From Brachybacterium saurashtrense (lineage in GTDB: Bacteria > Actinomycetota > Actinomycetes > Actinomycetales > Dermabacteraceae): a stretch of 64,000 nt of DNA. The notes under the pieces are model-generated. The model was not told the origin of the DNA. It worked only from the letters and a program-made list of their open reading frames with translations, and did not search any database. Shown here piece by piece: positions 51,101 to 59,529 of the stretch. How positions within the stretch are numbered: the first letter of the stretch is position 1; each line of letters starts with the position of its first letter. The stretch covers positions 3,534,001-3,598,000 of the forward strand of contig NZ_CP031356.1 of NCBI RefSeq assembly GCF_003355475.1, written 5' to 3'. The position numbers and the translations under genes were made by a program.

Positions 51101-51340
51101 TCAGGCGGAGGCCGCCGCGAGCTCCACGCCGCGCGGCGTGGCGGCGCCGCCGGTGCGCGCCAGGTGCGCGGCGGAGGAGAGGTCCACCTCGATGACGGGG
51201 TAGATGTTCCCGTCCTTCCAGGTGGTGGTGTGCTCCGAGGTGCGGGCGGAGCGGGCGAGGTAGCGCAGGTCCGCGCTCTGGTCGCGGAAGACGACGAGAT
51301 GCTGCTGCGGACTGCGGCGGGTGGTGTCGGTGTACTTCAT
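51101..51340 (-). CDS. Short, divergent bL31 type B-like protein
   Basis: A 79-residue protein related to the bL31B at 51960-52295. The shared core is VVFRDQSADLRYLARSARTSEHTTTWKDGNIYPVIEVDLSSAAH, against [44 protein letters not shown] in the other copy. After that it diverges: the conserved HPFYTG and DTAGRVEKF parts are absent, so the ribosome-anchoring C-terminus is lost or replaced. No Cys ligands are present. AAGGAG sits seven bases before the ATG at 51340. It is separated by about 500 bases from the zinc-free ribosomal operon. It may be a decaying duplicate or a specialised paralogue. Confidence 0.8.
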   Translation of the reverse strand: MKYTDTTRRSPQQHLVVFRDQSADLRYLARSARTSEHTTTWKDGNIYPVIEVDLSSAAHLARTGGAATPRGVELAAASA

Positions 51341-51837
51341 GGTCATGCTCCTTCGATGTCGGCGAGGCCGACGGAATGTTCGGGTCCGGCAGGGCCGGAG
51401 TGCGCGAGATGCGCTCGGTGGTGCGCCGCGTGCTGGGGCAGGCGGTCGCGGACCGGGGCGACGGGAGTCGCTCCTCGCGGCCGTGCCCCGCTGGGGCGGG
51501 GCGGCTGCGGGCGCCTGCCGGCTGCGCGGCCCTGCCGTCGGGGCGGGGGCGCGGCGCGGGGCACCGTCCGGGTGCGGCATCGCGGGGGCGATGCGCGGGT
51601 GGCGCGGGCTGATCGCTGCTGCGCGGCCGTCATGGCCTGCAGGGAGTTGTGGCGAGCACCCCGAACGGCGGGGCGCGGTCACCCGCGGCTCGCCAACGTT
51701 ACACCAGTGCAACGGTGCCGTCCAGGGTTTTGTTCCCGGCGAGGCGCTGTCGTGTCCCGGGAGGGCCGGGGAGAGGGCGAAGGAGCAGGACTCCCTCTCC
51801 CCGGCCGGTCAGGGGGCCGCCGGGCGCCCGCGCGGGC
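51341..51837. other. 497-base gap without a recognisable gene
   Basis: Very GC-rich sequence between two bL31-like genes. Open frames exist on both strands but all have Pro/Arg/Ala-only translations, and none resembles a known protein. The one feature I note is the inverted repeat at 51697-51714. Confidence 0.5.
51697..51714. promoter_or_regulatory. Inverted repeat in the gap before the bL31-like gene
   Basis: CGTTACACCAGTGCAACG pairs at 7 of 9 positions. It could be an operator about 350 bases before the short bL31-like gene; no match to a Zur box. Function unknown. Confidence 0.3.
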
Positions 51838-51963
51838 TCAGCCCTTCTGGCGGCCCTTGAACCGCGGGTCCTTCTTGTTGATCACGTAGAGCCGGCCGCG
51901 ACGGCGCACCACCTGGGCACCGGGCTTCGCGGCCAGGGACCGCAGGGAGCTGCGCACCTTCAT
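51838..51963 (-). CDS. rpmJ: Ribosomal protein bL36, zinc-free paralogue
   Basis: A 41-residue protein reading [19 protein letters not shown], then an [22 protein letters not shown] tail. This is the alternative bL36 form: the Cys3-His ligands of the zinc-binding form are absent and the spacing is a few residues longer. The ATG overlaps the bL31B stop by four bases (ATGA), so it is coupled to that gene. It is the last gene of the zinc-free operon bL28-bL33-uS14-bL31B-bL36. Under zinc limitation such proteins replace the zinc-binding versions and free the metal. Confidence 0.92.
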   Translation of the reverse strand: MKVRSSLRSLAAKPGAQVVRRRGRLYVINKKDPRFKGRQKG

Positions 51964-52295
51964 CGCGCCGCCCCCGTCCGCGCACCGGGTGCGCCGGCCG
52001 AGCCGCCGCGCCCCGCCGAGGCACCGGCCCCGTCGGCCCCGTCGGCCGCGGAGGCCCGGCCGTAGCGGCGGCGGAACTTCTCCACCCGCCCGGCGGTGTC
52101 CAGCACGGTGGCGCGGCCGGTGTAGAACGGGTGCGAGGCGGAGGAGACCTCCACGTCGATCACCGGGTAGTCGTGACCGTCCTCCCAGGTCACGGTGTGC
52201 TCAGAGGTACGGGTAGAACGGGTGAGGAAGGAGAACCCGGCGCTGGCGTCGCGGAACACGACCGGCCGGTACTCGGGGTGGATGGACTGCTTCAT
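51960..52295 (-). CDS. rpmE2: Ribosomal protein bL31 type B
   Basis: A 111-residue bL31 of the Cys-less type B form: [20 protein letters not shown], then [32 protein letters not shown] and [14 protein letters not shown]. The last 32 residues are an extra low-complexity tail of Ala, Gly, Asp and Arg not found in ordinary bL31B. GAGAGGAC precedes the ATG. It sits between uS14 and bL36 in the operon. Confidence 0.95.
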   Translation of the reverse strand: MKQSIHPEYRPVVFRDASAGFSFLTRSTRTSEHTVTWEDGHDYPVIDVEVSSASHPFYTGRATVLDTAGRVEKFRRRYGRASAADGADGAGASAGRGGSAGAPGARTGAAR

Positions 52296-52335
52296 GGGGT
52301 CCTCTCGGGGACGGGGCGGGCGCGCGGGGACGCGC

Positions 52336-52641
52336 TCACCAGCTGGACTTCGTAATGCCGGGCAGTTCGCCGCGGTGCGCCATCTCCCGGAAGCGCACCC
52401 TCGAGAGACCGACGGCGCGCAGGTGGCCGCGGGGGCGGCCGTCGATCGCGTCGCGATTGCGCAGGCGGGTGGGGCTCGCGTCCCGCGGCAGGCGCTGCAG
52501 GGCGCGCTGGGCCTGCAGCTTCTGGGCCATCGAGGCGGCCGGGTCCTTCAGCACGCGCTTGAGGGCGAGGCGCTCCTCGGCGTGGCGGGCCACGATCCGG
52601 CGGCGGCGGGCATCGGCCGCGATCTTGGAGGTCTTGGCCAT
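52336..52641 (-). CDS. rpsN: Ribosomal protein uS14, zinc-free long form
   Basis: A 101-residue uS14 of the long type without CxxC motifs, starting [20 protein letters not shown] and ending [21 protein letters not shown], which is the conserved 16S-binding end. The short zinc form has 61 residues. Its ATG overlaps the bL33 stop by one base (TGATG), and bL31B follows after 40 bases. It belongs to the zinc-starvation set. Confidence 0.96.
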   Translation of the reverse strand: MAKTSKIAADARRRRIVARHAEERLALKRVLKDPAASMAQKLQAQRALQRLPRDASPTRLRNRDAIDGRPRGHLRAVGLSRVRFREMAHRGELPGITKSSW

Positions 52642-52808
52642 CAGCGCTCCTCCCGGAACTCGACCACGGCCCGCACGCGCGGATCGAACTTGCGCCGCAC
52701 CAGGCGGTCCGGGGTGTTCCGGCGGTTCTTGGTGGTCATGTACGTGTAGCCGGTGCCGGCGGTGGAGCGCAGCTTCACGGTGCTGCGCAGGGCGTTCCTG
52801 GTCGCCAT
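52641..52808 (-). CDS. rpmG: Ribosomal protein bL33, zinc-free paralogue
   Basis: A 55-residue bL33 encoded from the ATG at 52808: [18 protein letters not shown], then [18 protein letters not shown] and [19 protein letters not shown]. The four Cys of the zinc-binding form are absent. It follows bL28 after 28 bases with GAGAGGAC as ribosome binding site, and its stop overlaps the uS14 start. Its size makes it easy to miss. Confidence 0.95.
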   Translation of the reverse strand: MATRNALRSTVKLRSTAGTGYTYMTTKNRRNTPDRLVRRKFDPRVRAVVEFREER

Positions 52809-52836
52809 GGGGGTCCTCTCCAGAGGGTCGGTGGGG

Positions 52837-53073
52837 TCAGAGCTTCTCGCCGCGGGCGCGCATCTCGGCCACCACGGCCTCGATCCCGCGGCGATCGATG
52901 ATCCGCAGCCCCTTCGCGGAGACCCGCAGCCTCACGGTGCGCCCCAGCGAGGGGACGTAGAACCGCTTGCGCTGGATGTTGGGGTCGAAGCGACGCGAGG
53001 TGCGGCGGTGGGAGTGGGAGACCTGCTTGCCGAAGGTGGGCACGGTCCCGGTGACTTGACAGCGGTGCGACAT
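52837..53073 (-). CDS. rpmB: Ribosomal protein bL28, zinc-free paralogue
   Basis: A 78-residue bL28: [42 protein letters not shown] and a C-terminal helix. Only one Cys remains of the usual zinc ligands, so this is the Cys-minus form. It is the first gene of the operon. The -10 box TAATCT ends eight bases before its ATG, leaving no room for a ribosome binding site, so translation is probably leaderless. A Zur-box-like site lies between its -35 and -10. Confidence 0.95.
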   Translation of the reverse strand: MSHRCQVTGTVPTFGKQVSHSHRRTSRRFDPNIQRKRFYVPSLGRTVRLRVSAKGLRIIDRRGIEAVVAEMRARGEKL

Positions 53074-53081
53074 GGACGCTG

Positions 53082-53111
53082 AGATTACGTACTGAGAATC
53101 ATTATCGTCAA
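53082..53111 (-). promoter_or_regulatory. Zur-box-like operator inside the promoter of the zinc-free ribosomal operon
   Basis: On the minus strand a -35 TTGACG (53111-53106), an 18-base spacer and a -10 TAATCT (53087-53082) form a good promoter for bL28. The spacer holds TGAGAATCATTATCG (plus strand 53093-53107), close to the actinobacterial Zur box TGAAAATCATTTTCA. It lies equally near the divergent CobW-like gene at 53130, so Zur with zinc would shut off both. Binding is inferred from sequence. Confidence 0.75.
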
Positions 53112-53129
53112 GCTGGAAGGTCGTCCCGC

Positions 53130-54245
53130 GTGACCGACATCCCTGCCTCCGATCGCCCGTCCTCGCCGGAGCGCCCCGCCCTCCCGGTCGCCGTCCTCAC
53201 CGCGCTGGAGCCGGTGCTGCGCGACGCCCTGGTGGCGAGCCTGCTGCTGGACGCCGACGGCGTCATCGCCCTGCGCTACGAGGTCGACGAGCACTCCGCC
53301 TCCCTGCGCCGGATCGTGGTCGCGGCCGACGGGGTGATCGAGGACGAGCTCGTGGAGCTCGCCCACCCCTGCGCCTCCTGCGCGATGCGGGAGGACGCCG
53401 TGCCCGCTCTCGCCCGCCTCGCCGAGCGCCCCGGCGTGACCGGCATCCTGCTCGCGCCGCCGATCAGCGCCGACCCCTCGGTGGTGGCCGGCACCCTGCG
53501 CCCCCACCAGGACGCCTGGCATCTCGCCCCCACCGTCGCCGTGGCCTCCGCCGAGACCGCCGTGCACGACCTGCTGGGCGACGACACCCTCGCCGAGCGC
53601 GGCCTGCAGTGGGCCTCCGGGGACGAGCGCAGCGTGGGCGAGGCGCTGGCCGCCCAGCTCGAGTACTCCGACACCCTGGTGCTGGTGGGGGAGCCCGAGG
53701 GTGCGGGGGCCGAGCTGATCGAGCACCTGCGCGCGCCCGAGCAGCGCCGCGTCGACGACCTCTATGCCCTCGGCGCCGCCGAGGTGCTGGAGGGTCGGCT
53801 CGACCACCTGCTCGCCCTCCGCCGCCGGGACGCCCGTCACGTGGAGCCCTACGGCGGGCCCACCGCCCACGGCACCTGGACCCTCGACCTCTGCTGCGAG
53901 CGGCCCTTCCATCCCGGGCGCCTGCTGGAGAACATCGAACGGCTCGGCGGCGGGCGGCTGCGGGCCCGCGGCCGCTTCTGGGTGCCGGACCGGCCCGACA
54001 GCATCTGCCAGTGGGACGGGGCCGGCGGCCAGGTCTCGATCGGCGCGGTGTGGCGGGCCGGGCGCGACCTGCCCACCACCCGCCTCGTGGTCACCGGCGT
54101 GGAGCCGCAGGACCTCCCCCGCGTGCGGGACGCCTTCGGCGCCAGCCTGCTCACCCCCCAGGAATGGTCCCGGGGGCTCACCCCGTGGCTCGGCACCGAG
54201 GACGCCCTCGCGCCGTGGCTCGGCGCGCGCGACGCGGCGGTGTGA
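53130..54245 (+). CDS. CobW-like protein without P-loop, Mrf-like
   Basis: A 371-residue protein with the overall plan of CobW/COG0523 metal chaperone GTPases: a Rossmann-like N-terminal half, then a C-terminal CobW_C-like part ([48 protein letters not shown]-like end). But the place of the Walker A motif reads [21 protein letters not shown], with no GxxxxGK(S/T), and the CxCC zinc motif is reduced to CASC (Cys81, Cys84). It cannot bind GTP in the normal way. In mycobacteria a CobW-related gene (mrf) beside the zinc-free ribosomal genes recruits a hibernation factor to ribosomes; this gene, divergent from the same kind of operon and sharing a Zur-box-like site, may do likewise. Confidence 0.82.
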   Translation: MTDIPASDRPSSPERPALPVAVLTALEPVLRDALVASLLLDADGVIALRYEVDEHSASLRRIVVAADGVIEDELVELAHPCASCAMREDAVPALARLAERPGVTGILLAPPISADPSVVAGTLRPHQDAWHLAPTVAVASAETAVHDLLGDDTLAERGLQWASGDERSVGEALAAQLEYSDTLVLVGEPEGAGAELIEHLRAPEQRRVDDLYALGAAEVLEGRLDHLLALRRRDARHVEPYGGPTAHGTWTLDLCCERPFHPGRLLENIERLGGGRLRARGRFWVPDRPDSICQWDGAGGQVSIGAVWRAGRDLPTTRLVVTGVEPQDLPRVRDAFGASLLTPQEWSRGLTPWLGTEDALAPWLGARDAAV

Positions 54246-54367
54246 GCGCGCGGCCCCCGTCGGCGCCGGGGGCGCGGCGACGGGGGTCGACGCCGACGGG
54301 GGCCGACGGGGCCGGGAGGCCCGGCGCCGTCGGCACGGAGGGACGGGCGGCGCCGTCGGCTCCGGGG

Positions 54368-55291
54368 TCAGGCCGTGCGGGCAAGGGGTGCGCTGCCGAG
54401 CCGCGGGCCCGCGGCCGACGGGGCCGGACGCCGTACGTGGGCGCGGTGCGCAGCGAGGATCAGCCACAGCAGCACGGCCACGCTGACCACCCCGATCCCC
54501 ACGTGCAGCACCACGCCGGAGGTGGCATCCCAAGCGGTGTGCATCACGATTGCGCCCACGTAGGCGGCGCCGAGCGCGAGCGCCCCGCGCCCCGAGTGGG
54601 AGGTCTCCACGAGATACCACAGGGCCGCACAGACCGCGCCGGTCCAGGCCACGTGCCCGGCCGGGACGAGGATCCCGCGCAGCACCAGGGTGGCGTCCAG
54701 TGCGCCCAGGCCGCCGTTGCGCGCCAGCAGCGCATCGAAGCCGTAGCCCATCGTCTCCAGCACCGCGAAGCCCGTGGCCGAGGCGATGCCGATCACGATC
54801 CCGCCGCCGCGGGTCACCCGGTGGGCGAGGGCCAGCACGATCAGCGGCACCACCAGCTTCGCCGTCTCCTCGATCACCCCCACCAGCAGGATCGAGGCCC
54901 GGCCCAGCGCCACGCCCGCCAGGGACTCCTCGAGCCCCGCCGCACAGATCCCGAACAGCCCGCCCGCGGCCGCCGTGACCAGCACGATCCGGCCCGGCGC
55001 CAGAGGGCCGGCCGCCGTGGACTGCGCCAGCAGCAGCACCGTCAGCGGGATCACCGCCGCGCCCACTAGCAGCACCGTGGGCAGCATCGTCGGGTTCGAG
55101 GTGAGCAGCATGATCGCGAAGGTCGTCACGTAGGCGACCACGCCGCCCACCAGCGCCAGCAGCCACGCCAGGCGCAGATGCCAGGGGTAGCTGATGCGGC
55201 GCGGGCTGTGCGGGGACGCCGCGGACGGGTCGTGCGGGGCTGCCGCAGAGGGGCTGTGCGGGCCTGCCGCGGGGGAGAGCTGTGTGGTCAT
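54368..55291 (-). CDS. PrsW-family intramembrane metalloprotease
   Basis: A 307-residue membrane protein with about eight helices. The PrsW motifs are present: VIEETAKLVVPL (Glu-Glu-x-x-Lys) near residue 140, FAVLETMGYGFDALL near 170, LVPAGHVAWTGAVCA near 205 and VMHTAWDATSG near 245; Glu and His residues should bind zinc. PrsW proteases cut anti-sigma factors or other membrane proteins. The cytoplasmic N-terminus has a short repeat of Pro-His-Ser/Asp-Pro-Ser-Ala-Ala units. AAGGAG supports the ATG at 55291. No sigma or anti-sigma gene is adjacent. Confidence 0.88.
   Translation of the reverse strand: MTTQLSPAAGPHSPSAAAPHDPSAASPHSPRRISYPWHLRLAWLLALVGGVVAYVTTFAIMLLTSNPTMLPTVLLVGAAVIPLTVLLLAQSTAAGPLAPGRIVLVTAAAGGLFGICAAGLEESLAGVALGRASILLVGVIEETAKLVVPLIVLALAHRVTRGGGIVIGIASATGFAVLETMGYGFDALLARNGGLGALDATLVLRGILVPAGHVAWTGAVCAALWYLVETSHSGRGALALGAAYVGAIVMHTAWDATSGVVLHVGIGVVSVAVLLWLILAAHRAHVRRPAPSAAGPRLGSAPLARTA
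55205..55285. repeat. Imperfect tandem repeat in the PrsW N-terminus
   Basis: About three units of 24-27 bases with the core GTGCGGGGCTGCCGC. They encode the repeated Pro-His-(Ser/Asp)-Pro-Ser-Ala-Ala segments, so copy number could vary in frame or shift the frame between strains. Confidence 0.5.
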
Positions 55292-55393
55292 CGCCCACTC
55301 CTTCATCCGAGGTGGGCGGAAGCGCGCCCACCGTAGTGGGGCGTCGTCGTCATGGCGGCGTCGGGGTCAGTATGCGCCTCGATGCCGGGAGTG

Positions 55394-55960
55394 TCAGGTG
55401 TCCGCGTCGCCCTGGTGGCCGCGCCGTGCGGCGCGGTCCACGATCATCAGCACGTCGGCCGGTCCGCTCTCCGCGCCGAAGGCGTGCGGCATCAGGGTGT
55501 CGAACTCGGCGCTCTGGTTCTCCTGCACCAGGTGGCGGCGGTCCCCGAGCAGCAGGGTGAGGGTGCCGGAGAGCACCACCAGCCATTCGTGGCCGGGGTG
55601 GGCGCGCATCCGTGCGGGCTCCGGCGGCGGGGCGGTGACGCGACGCCGGATGATCACCGAGTCCGGGGAGTGCCGCGCGCGCCAGCGCAGCGCCTCCAGG
55701 GAATGGTCGCGCTCCGGGTTCGAGACCACTCGCTCCTCCGGCGATTCCACCAGCTCGTCGAGGCCGGTGTCGAGGGCGCGGGCGAGCGTGACCAGCTGGT
55801 CCAGCGCCAGGCGCCGGCCGCCGTTCTCGATCCGGGAGAGGGTGGACTGGCTGAGGTGGGCGCGGGCGGCGAGCTCCGCCAGCGAGAGGCCCTGGGCGAG
55901 ACGCAGCGCACGCAGGCGTTGCCGCACCAGCCCCTCGACTTCCCCAATGTGTTGCGTCAT
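55394..55960 (-). CDS. XRE/cupin transcriptional regulator
   Basis: A 188-residue regulator. Residues 8-62 are an XRE helix-turn-helix (LRLAQGLSLAELAARAHLSQSTLSRIENGGRRLALDQLVTLA). Residues 110-180 form a cupin domain (MRAHPGHEWLVVLSGTLTLLLGDRRH) that probably binds a small ligand. It is divergent from the thioredoxin-reductase-like gene at 56040, which it may control. No ribosome binding site precedes the ATG; TATACT lies seven bases upstream, so the message is probably leaderless. Confidence 0.9.
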   Translation of the reverse strand: MTQHIGEVEGLVRQRLRALRLAQGLSLAELAARAHLSQSTLSRIENGGRRLALDQLVTLARALDTGLDELVESPEERVVSNPERDHSLEALRWRARHSPDSVIIRRRVTAPPPEPARMRAHPGHEWLVVLSGTLTLLLGDRRHLVQENQSAEFDTLMPHAFGAESGPADVLMIVDRAARRGHQGDADT

Positions 55961-55967
55961 GAGCAAG

Positions 55968-55973
55968 AGTATA
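55968..55973 (-). promoter_or_regulatory. -10 box of a probable leaderless promoter
   Basis: TATACT on the minus strand ends seven bases before the ATG at 55960 of the XRE/cupin regulator. It matches the -10 consensus at five of six positions. Confidence 0.5.
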
Positions 55974-56039
55974 TGCGGTAGCGGCAATTCGGGGTGAGGA
56001 TCGCGGTGACAGCCCGCCCCGCGCCCCGAGAGGACCGCC

Positions 56040-57068
56040 ATGACCCGCACCGAGACCACCGCCCCGACCGCCGAGCCCGCCGCCGGCGACCCGCTGCCCG
56101 AGACGCTCGTGGACGTCGCCGTCCTCGGCGGCGGCGCCGCCGGGCTCAGCGGCGCGCTGATGCTGGCCCGCTCCCGCCGCAGCGTGGTGGTGCTCGATGC
56201 CGGCACGCCCCGCAACGCGCCGGCCGCGGCGATCCATGCCCTGCTCGGCCACGACGGCACACCGCCCGCCGAGTACCTCGCCTGCGGCCGCGCCGAGGTG
56301 CGGCGCTACGGCGGGCGGATCGTCCCCGCCCAGGTGGTCTCCGCCCGTGCGGCCCGGCCCGCGCCCGACGGCGACCTGCGCTTCGCCCTCGACCTCGCCG
56401 ACGGCCGCACTCTCACCGCGCGGCGGCTGCTGGTGGCGGTGGGCGTGCGCGACGAGCTCCCGGGGATCCCGGGCCTGGCCCGGCACTGGGGCCGCGACCT
56501 GGTGCACTGCCCCTTCTGCCACGGCTGGGAGGTGCGCGACCGCGCCATCGGCGTGCTCGCCACCACGGCGATGTCCGCCCACCAGGCGCTGATGTTCCGC
56601 GAGCTCACCGAGGACCTGCACGTGTTCGCCGCCGGCGCCGAGCTGGACCCCGCCTCCCGGGAGCGCTTCGCCGCGCTCGGGATCACCGTGCACGAGGGCG
56701 CGGTCGAGGAGGTCCTCGCGGGGGAGGACGGCGGGATCGCCGGGGTGCGGCTGGCCGGCGGCGAGATCGTCCCCCGCTCCGTGCTCGCGGTCGCCACCAC
56801 GCTCACTCCGCGCCTGGACGGCCTCGAGGGGCTGGGGCTCGCGCTCGAGGAGCTGCCCGGCGGGATGGGCTGGAAGGTCCCCACCGGCATGGCCGGGGCG
56901 AGCGAGGTGCCCGGGGTGTGGGTGGCCGGCAACGCCGCCGACCCCGCCGCGCAGGTGGGTGCCGCGGCGGCCGGCGGCGCGCTCGCCGGCGGCCACCTCC
57001 ACGGCGCGCTCACCCTCGCCGGGGCCGACGCCGCGGTCGCCGCGGCACGTGCGAGCCGCACTGCCTGA
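56040..57068 (+). CDS. Thioredoxin-reductase-like NAD(P)/FAD oxidoreductase
   Basis: A 342-residue flavoprotein of the thioredoxin reductase superfamily. DVAVLGGGAAGLSGALMLARS near residue 25 binds FAD; the redox pair is in HCPFCHGWEVRD near residue 160; VPGVWVAGNAADPAAQVGAAAAGGALAG near 290 is the second flavin block. The NADPH motif between them is weak (AIGVLATTAMSAHQALMF lacks the GGG/SAxE form), as in the small group that accepts electrons from elsewhere or acts as a disulfide oxidase. No thioredoxin gene is near. GAGAGGAC precedes the ATG. It is divergent from the XRE/cupin regulator. Confidence 0.88.
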   Translation: MTRTETTAPTAEPAAGDPLPETLVDVAVLGGGAAGLSGALMLARSRRSVVVLDAGTPRNAPAAAIHALLGHDGTPPAEYLACGRAEVRRYGGRIVPAQVVSARAARPAPDGDLRFALDLADGRTLTARRLLVAVGVRDELPGIPGLARHWGRDLVHCPFCHGWEVRDRAIGVLATTAMSAHQALMFRELTEDLHVFAAGAELDPASRERFAALGITVHEGAVEEVLAGEDGGIAGVRLAGGEIVPRSVLAVATTLTPRLDGLEGLGLALEELPGGMGWKVPTGMAGASEVPGVWVAGNAADPAAQVGAAAAGGALAGGHLHGALTLAGADAAVAAARASRTA

Positions 57069-57125
57069 ACGGGGAAGGGCGGGCCCGGAGAACCTCCGGA
57101 CCCGCCCGCCGGGCTCGCGCCTCAG

Positions 57126-57190
57126 GCTGTGCGTCTCAGTCGATGCGACTCAGACTGCGCGACTCAGAGTGCGCGTTTCAGATTGCGCGG
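57126..57190. repeat. Short tandem repeat at the end of the MFS gene
   Basis: About four imperfect units of 12-16 bases with the core TGCGCGACTCAG. They overlap the last codons of the MFS gene and fill the gap between two convergent genes. No hairpin with T-run is present. Confidence 0.55.
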
Positions 57191-58383
57191 CGCAGGCCGC
57201 GCTCGCGCAGCACCAGGATCCCCAGCGGCACCAGCACCAGGGCGGCGCCCAGGAAGCCCACCAGCACCGGGCCCCGTGCTCCGAGCCCGCTGGACAGCGC
57301 CGCCGCCGCGATCCCGGTCCCGATCGCGGTGCCGAGGTTGAAGATCGCGGTGGGCATCGCCGTGGCCAGGGTGGAGGCGGAGCCGCCGTAGCGGTTCGCG
57401 AGCCCCACCAGCACGGGATTGGCCGAGAGGCTCACCAGGCCCAGCAGCACCAGCAGCACGAGGACCAGCGCGGGCCGAGCGGGCAGCACCAGCAGCGCCA
57501 GCGCGATCACGAGCGTCGCGCTCGCCGTGAGCACGGGCACCCCGAAGGGACGCGCATCGCCCAGCCGGCCGCCCAGGATCGACCCCGCCAGCGCCGCGAT
57601 CCCGAAGCCCATCAGCACCAGCGGCACCCACCGCTCGGAGATCCCGGCGAGGTCGGTGAGGACGGGGGAGATGAAGCTGTAGATCGACAGCGCCCCACCG
57701 GTCACCATCGCGCAGGTGGCCAGCACCAGCCACAGCGGGCCCGAGCGCAGGGAGGCGATCTCGGCGCGCACGGAGGGCGCCTCGGCGGCCGGCGGGGAGG
57801 CCGGCACCTGGCGCGCCACGGTGACGGCCAGCACCGCGGCGAGGCCGGCGAGCAGCCAGAAGGTGCCGCGCCAGCCCACGAGCTGGCCGATGAACGCCCC
57901 CAGCGGGACGCCCAGCACGTTGGCGAGCATGCCGCCGCCCAGCACGATCCCCAGCACCCGGGTGCGGGCGTGCGGCGCGGCCGCCCGCACCGCCGCCACC
58001 GAGGCCACCGCCCAGAACGCGCCGGTGGCCACGGCGGTGACGAACCGCGCCCCCAGCAGCACCGTGAAGCTGTCGGTGAGAGCGCCCAGCGCATGCCCGG
58101 CGGCGAACACCGCCAGAGCGGCGGAGAGGGTGACGCGGTGCGGCAGGCGGAGAGTGGCCAGCGCCATCGTCGGGGCGCCGACGATCATCCCGAGCGCGAA
58201 CACGGTGATCGCCAGGCCCGCCTGGGCCACGGTGACCGAGAAGTCCGCCGCGACGGAGGTGAGCAGCCCCGCGATCACGAACTCGGTGGTGCCCATGAGG
58301 AAGGTGCCGGCGGCGAGCACCAGCGTGACCGGCGAGAGGGCGGTCGCCGCCGGGCGGGCCTCGGGGGTGAGGGTGGCGGTCAC
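57178..58383 (-). CDS. MFS drug/metabolite exporter (DHA1 type)
   Basis: A 401-residue carrier with twelve predicted helices. FLMGTTEFVIAGLLTSVAADFSVTVAQAGLAITVFALGMIVGAPTMAL at the start is the typical TM1-TM2 region of the AraJ/chloramphenicol-exporter-like group, and VLGGGMLANVLGVPLGAFIGQLVGWRGTFW is the TM5 antiporter block. The GTG start overlaps the alcohol dehydrogenase stop by four bases. Co-transcription with that enzyme suggests a joint detoxification role. Confidence 0.92.
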   Translation of the reverse strand: MTATLTPEARPAATALSPVTLVLAAGTFLMGTTEFVIAGLLTSVAADFSVTVAQAGLAITVFALGMIVGAPTMALATLRLPHRVTLSAALAVFAAGHALGALTDSFTVLLGARFVTAVATGAFWAVASVAAVRAAAPHARTRVLGIVLGGGMLANVLGVPLGAFIGQLVGWRGTFWLLAGLAAVLAVTVARQVPASPPAAEAPSVRAEIASLRSGPLWLVLATCAMVTGGALSIYSFISPVLTDLAGISERWVPLVLMGFGIAALAGSILGGRLGDARPFGVPVLTASATLVIALALLVLPARPALVLVLLVLLGLVSLSANPVLVGLANRYGGSASTLATAMPTAIFNLGTAIGTGIAAAALSSGLGARGPVLVGFLGAALVLVPLGILVLRERGLRRAI

Positions 58384-59402
58384 GGCGTGAGGAGCACCTT
58401 CGTGGCGCGGCGCTCGTCCATCGCCCGGTAGCCCTCGGCGGCGTCCGCCAGCGGCAGGGTGAGGTCGAAGACCTTCCCGGGGTCGATCTCGCGCCGCCAG
58501 ATCAGGTCGATCAGCTCGGGCAGGTAGCGGCGCACCGGGGCGGGCCCGCCGTGCAGGTGCACGGCGGAGAAGAACAGCTCGTCGCCGGGCAGCTGCACGT
58601 CGTGGGAGACGCCTACGAAGCCCACCGCGCCGCCGGGGCGGGTGGCGCGGATCGCCTGCATCATCGACTCCTGGGTGCCCACGGCCTCGACCGTGGAGTG
58701 CGCGCCCAGTCCACCCGTGAGCTCCTTGAGGCGTGCCACGCCCTCGTCGCCGCGCTCGGTGATGATGTCGGTGGCGCCGTACTCGCGGGCGAGCGCCTGA
58801 CGGTCGGGGTGGCGGCTGAAGATGATGATGCGCTCCGCGCCCATCTGCTTCGCGGCCAGCACGCCCATCAGGCCCACCGCGCCGTCGCCCACCACGGCCA
58901 CGATCCGGCCGGGGCCGGCGCCCGCGGCGTCGGCCGCGAACCAGCCGGTGCCCAGCACGTCGGAGGCGGCGAGCAGGGAGGGGATCAGGTCGGGATCGGG
59001 CGTGCCCGGGGCCTTGACCAGGGTGCCGTCCGCGAAGGGGATGCGGGCCTTCTCCGCCTGGGTGCCGATCTCGCCGTCCACGAACACGGCGTGCACGCAG
59101 CGGGAGGGGTGGCCCTCGCGGCAGATCTCGCACTCGCCGCAGGAGATGACGAACGAGCCGACCACGAAGTCGCCCACCTCGAGGGTGGTGACGGCCTCGC
59201 CGATCTCCTCGACCACGCCCACGTACTCGTGGCCCATGTGCTGGTCCTGGGGCTGGTCCGCGCCGCGGTACGGCCACAGGTCCGAGCCGCAGATGCAGGT
59301 GGCGGCGAGTCGGATGATCGCATCCGTGGGCTCGATGAGGCGGGGGTCCTCGCGCTCGGCGACGCGGACGTCCCCGGGGGCATGCATGATGACTGCGCGC
59401 AT
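58380..59402 (-). CDS. Zinc-dependent alcohol dehydrogenase (MDR)
   Basis: A 340-residue medium-chain dehydrogenase. The catalytic zinc ligands are Cys in CICGSDLWPYRG and His-Glu in MGHEYVGVV; the structural zinc is held by four Cys in SCGECEICREGHPSRC. The nucleotide fold reads VAVVGDGAVGLMGVLAAKQMGAERII near residue 165. The ATG at 59402 has GAAGGAG nine bases upstream; the frame stays open further upstream without a better start. It is first in a pair with the MFS gene and divergent from an MmyB-type regulator gene. Confidence 0.93.
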   Translation of the reverse strand: MRAVIMHAPGDVRVAEREDPRLIEPTDAIIRLAATCICGSDLWPYRGADQPQDQHMGHEYVGVVEEIGEAVTTLEVGDFVVGSFVISCGECEICREGHPSRCVHAVFVDGEIGTQAEKARIPFADGTLVKAPGTPDPDLIPSLLAASDVLGTGWFAADAAGAGPGRIVAVVGDGAVGLMGVLAAKQMGAERIIIFSRHPDRQALAREYGATDIITERGDEGVARLKELTGGLGAHSTVEAVGTQESMMQAIRATRPGGAVGFVGVSHDVQLPGDELFFSAVHLHGGPAPVRRYLPELIDLIWRREIDPGKVFDLTLPLADAAEGYRAMDERRATKVLLTP

Positions 59403-59516
59403 GACGATGTGCTCCTTCGTTCGGTGACCGTCCCATGGAACACCCCGCGGCGCGGGCGCGGAAGGGACTGAGAAGGGGTGTACCCGCAGGGCACCTCTGG
59501 GGCCGGGGCACGGGGA

Positions 59517-59522
59517 TATCGT
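59517..59522 (+). promoter_or_regulatory. -10 box of a probable leaderless promoter
   Basis: TATCGT ends seven bases before the ATG at 59530 of the MmyB-type regulator. The spacing supports that ATG over the GTG at 59521. Confidence 0.4.
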
Positions 59523-59529
59523 GACCGGC

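Noticed and set aside
51343..51633. Open frames on both strands in the gap between bL31-like genes
   Set aside because: Their translations consist mostly of Pro, Arg and Ala with no recognisable motif; they have no ribosome binding site and look like products of high GC content.
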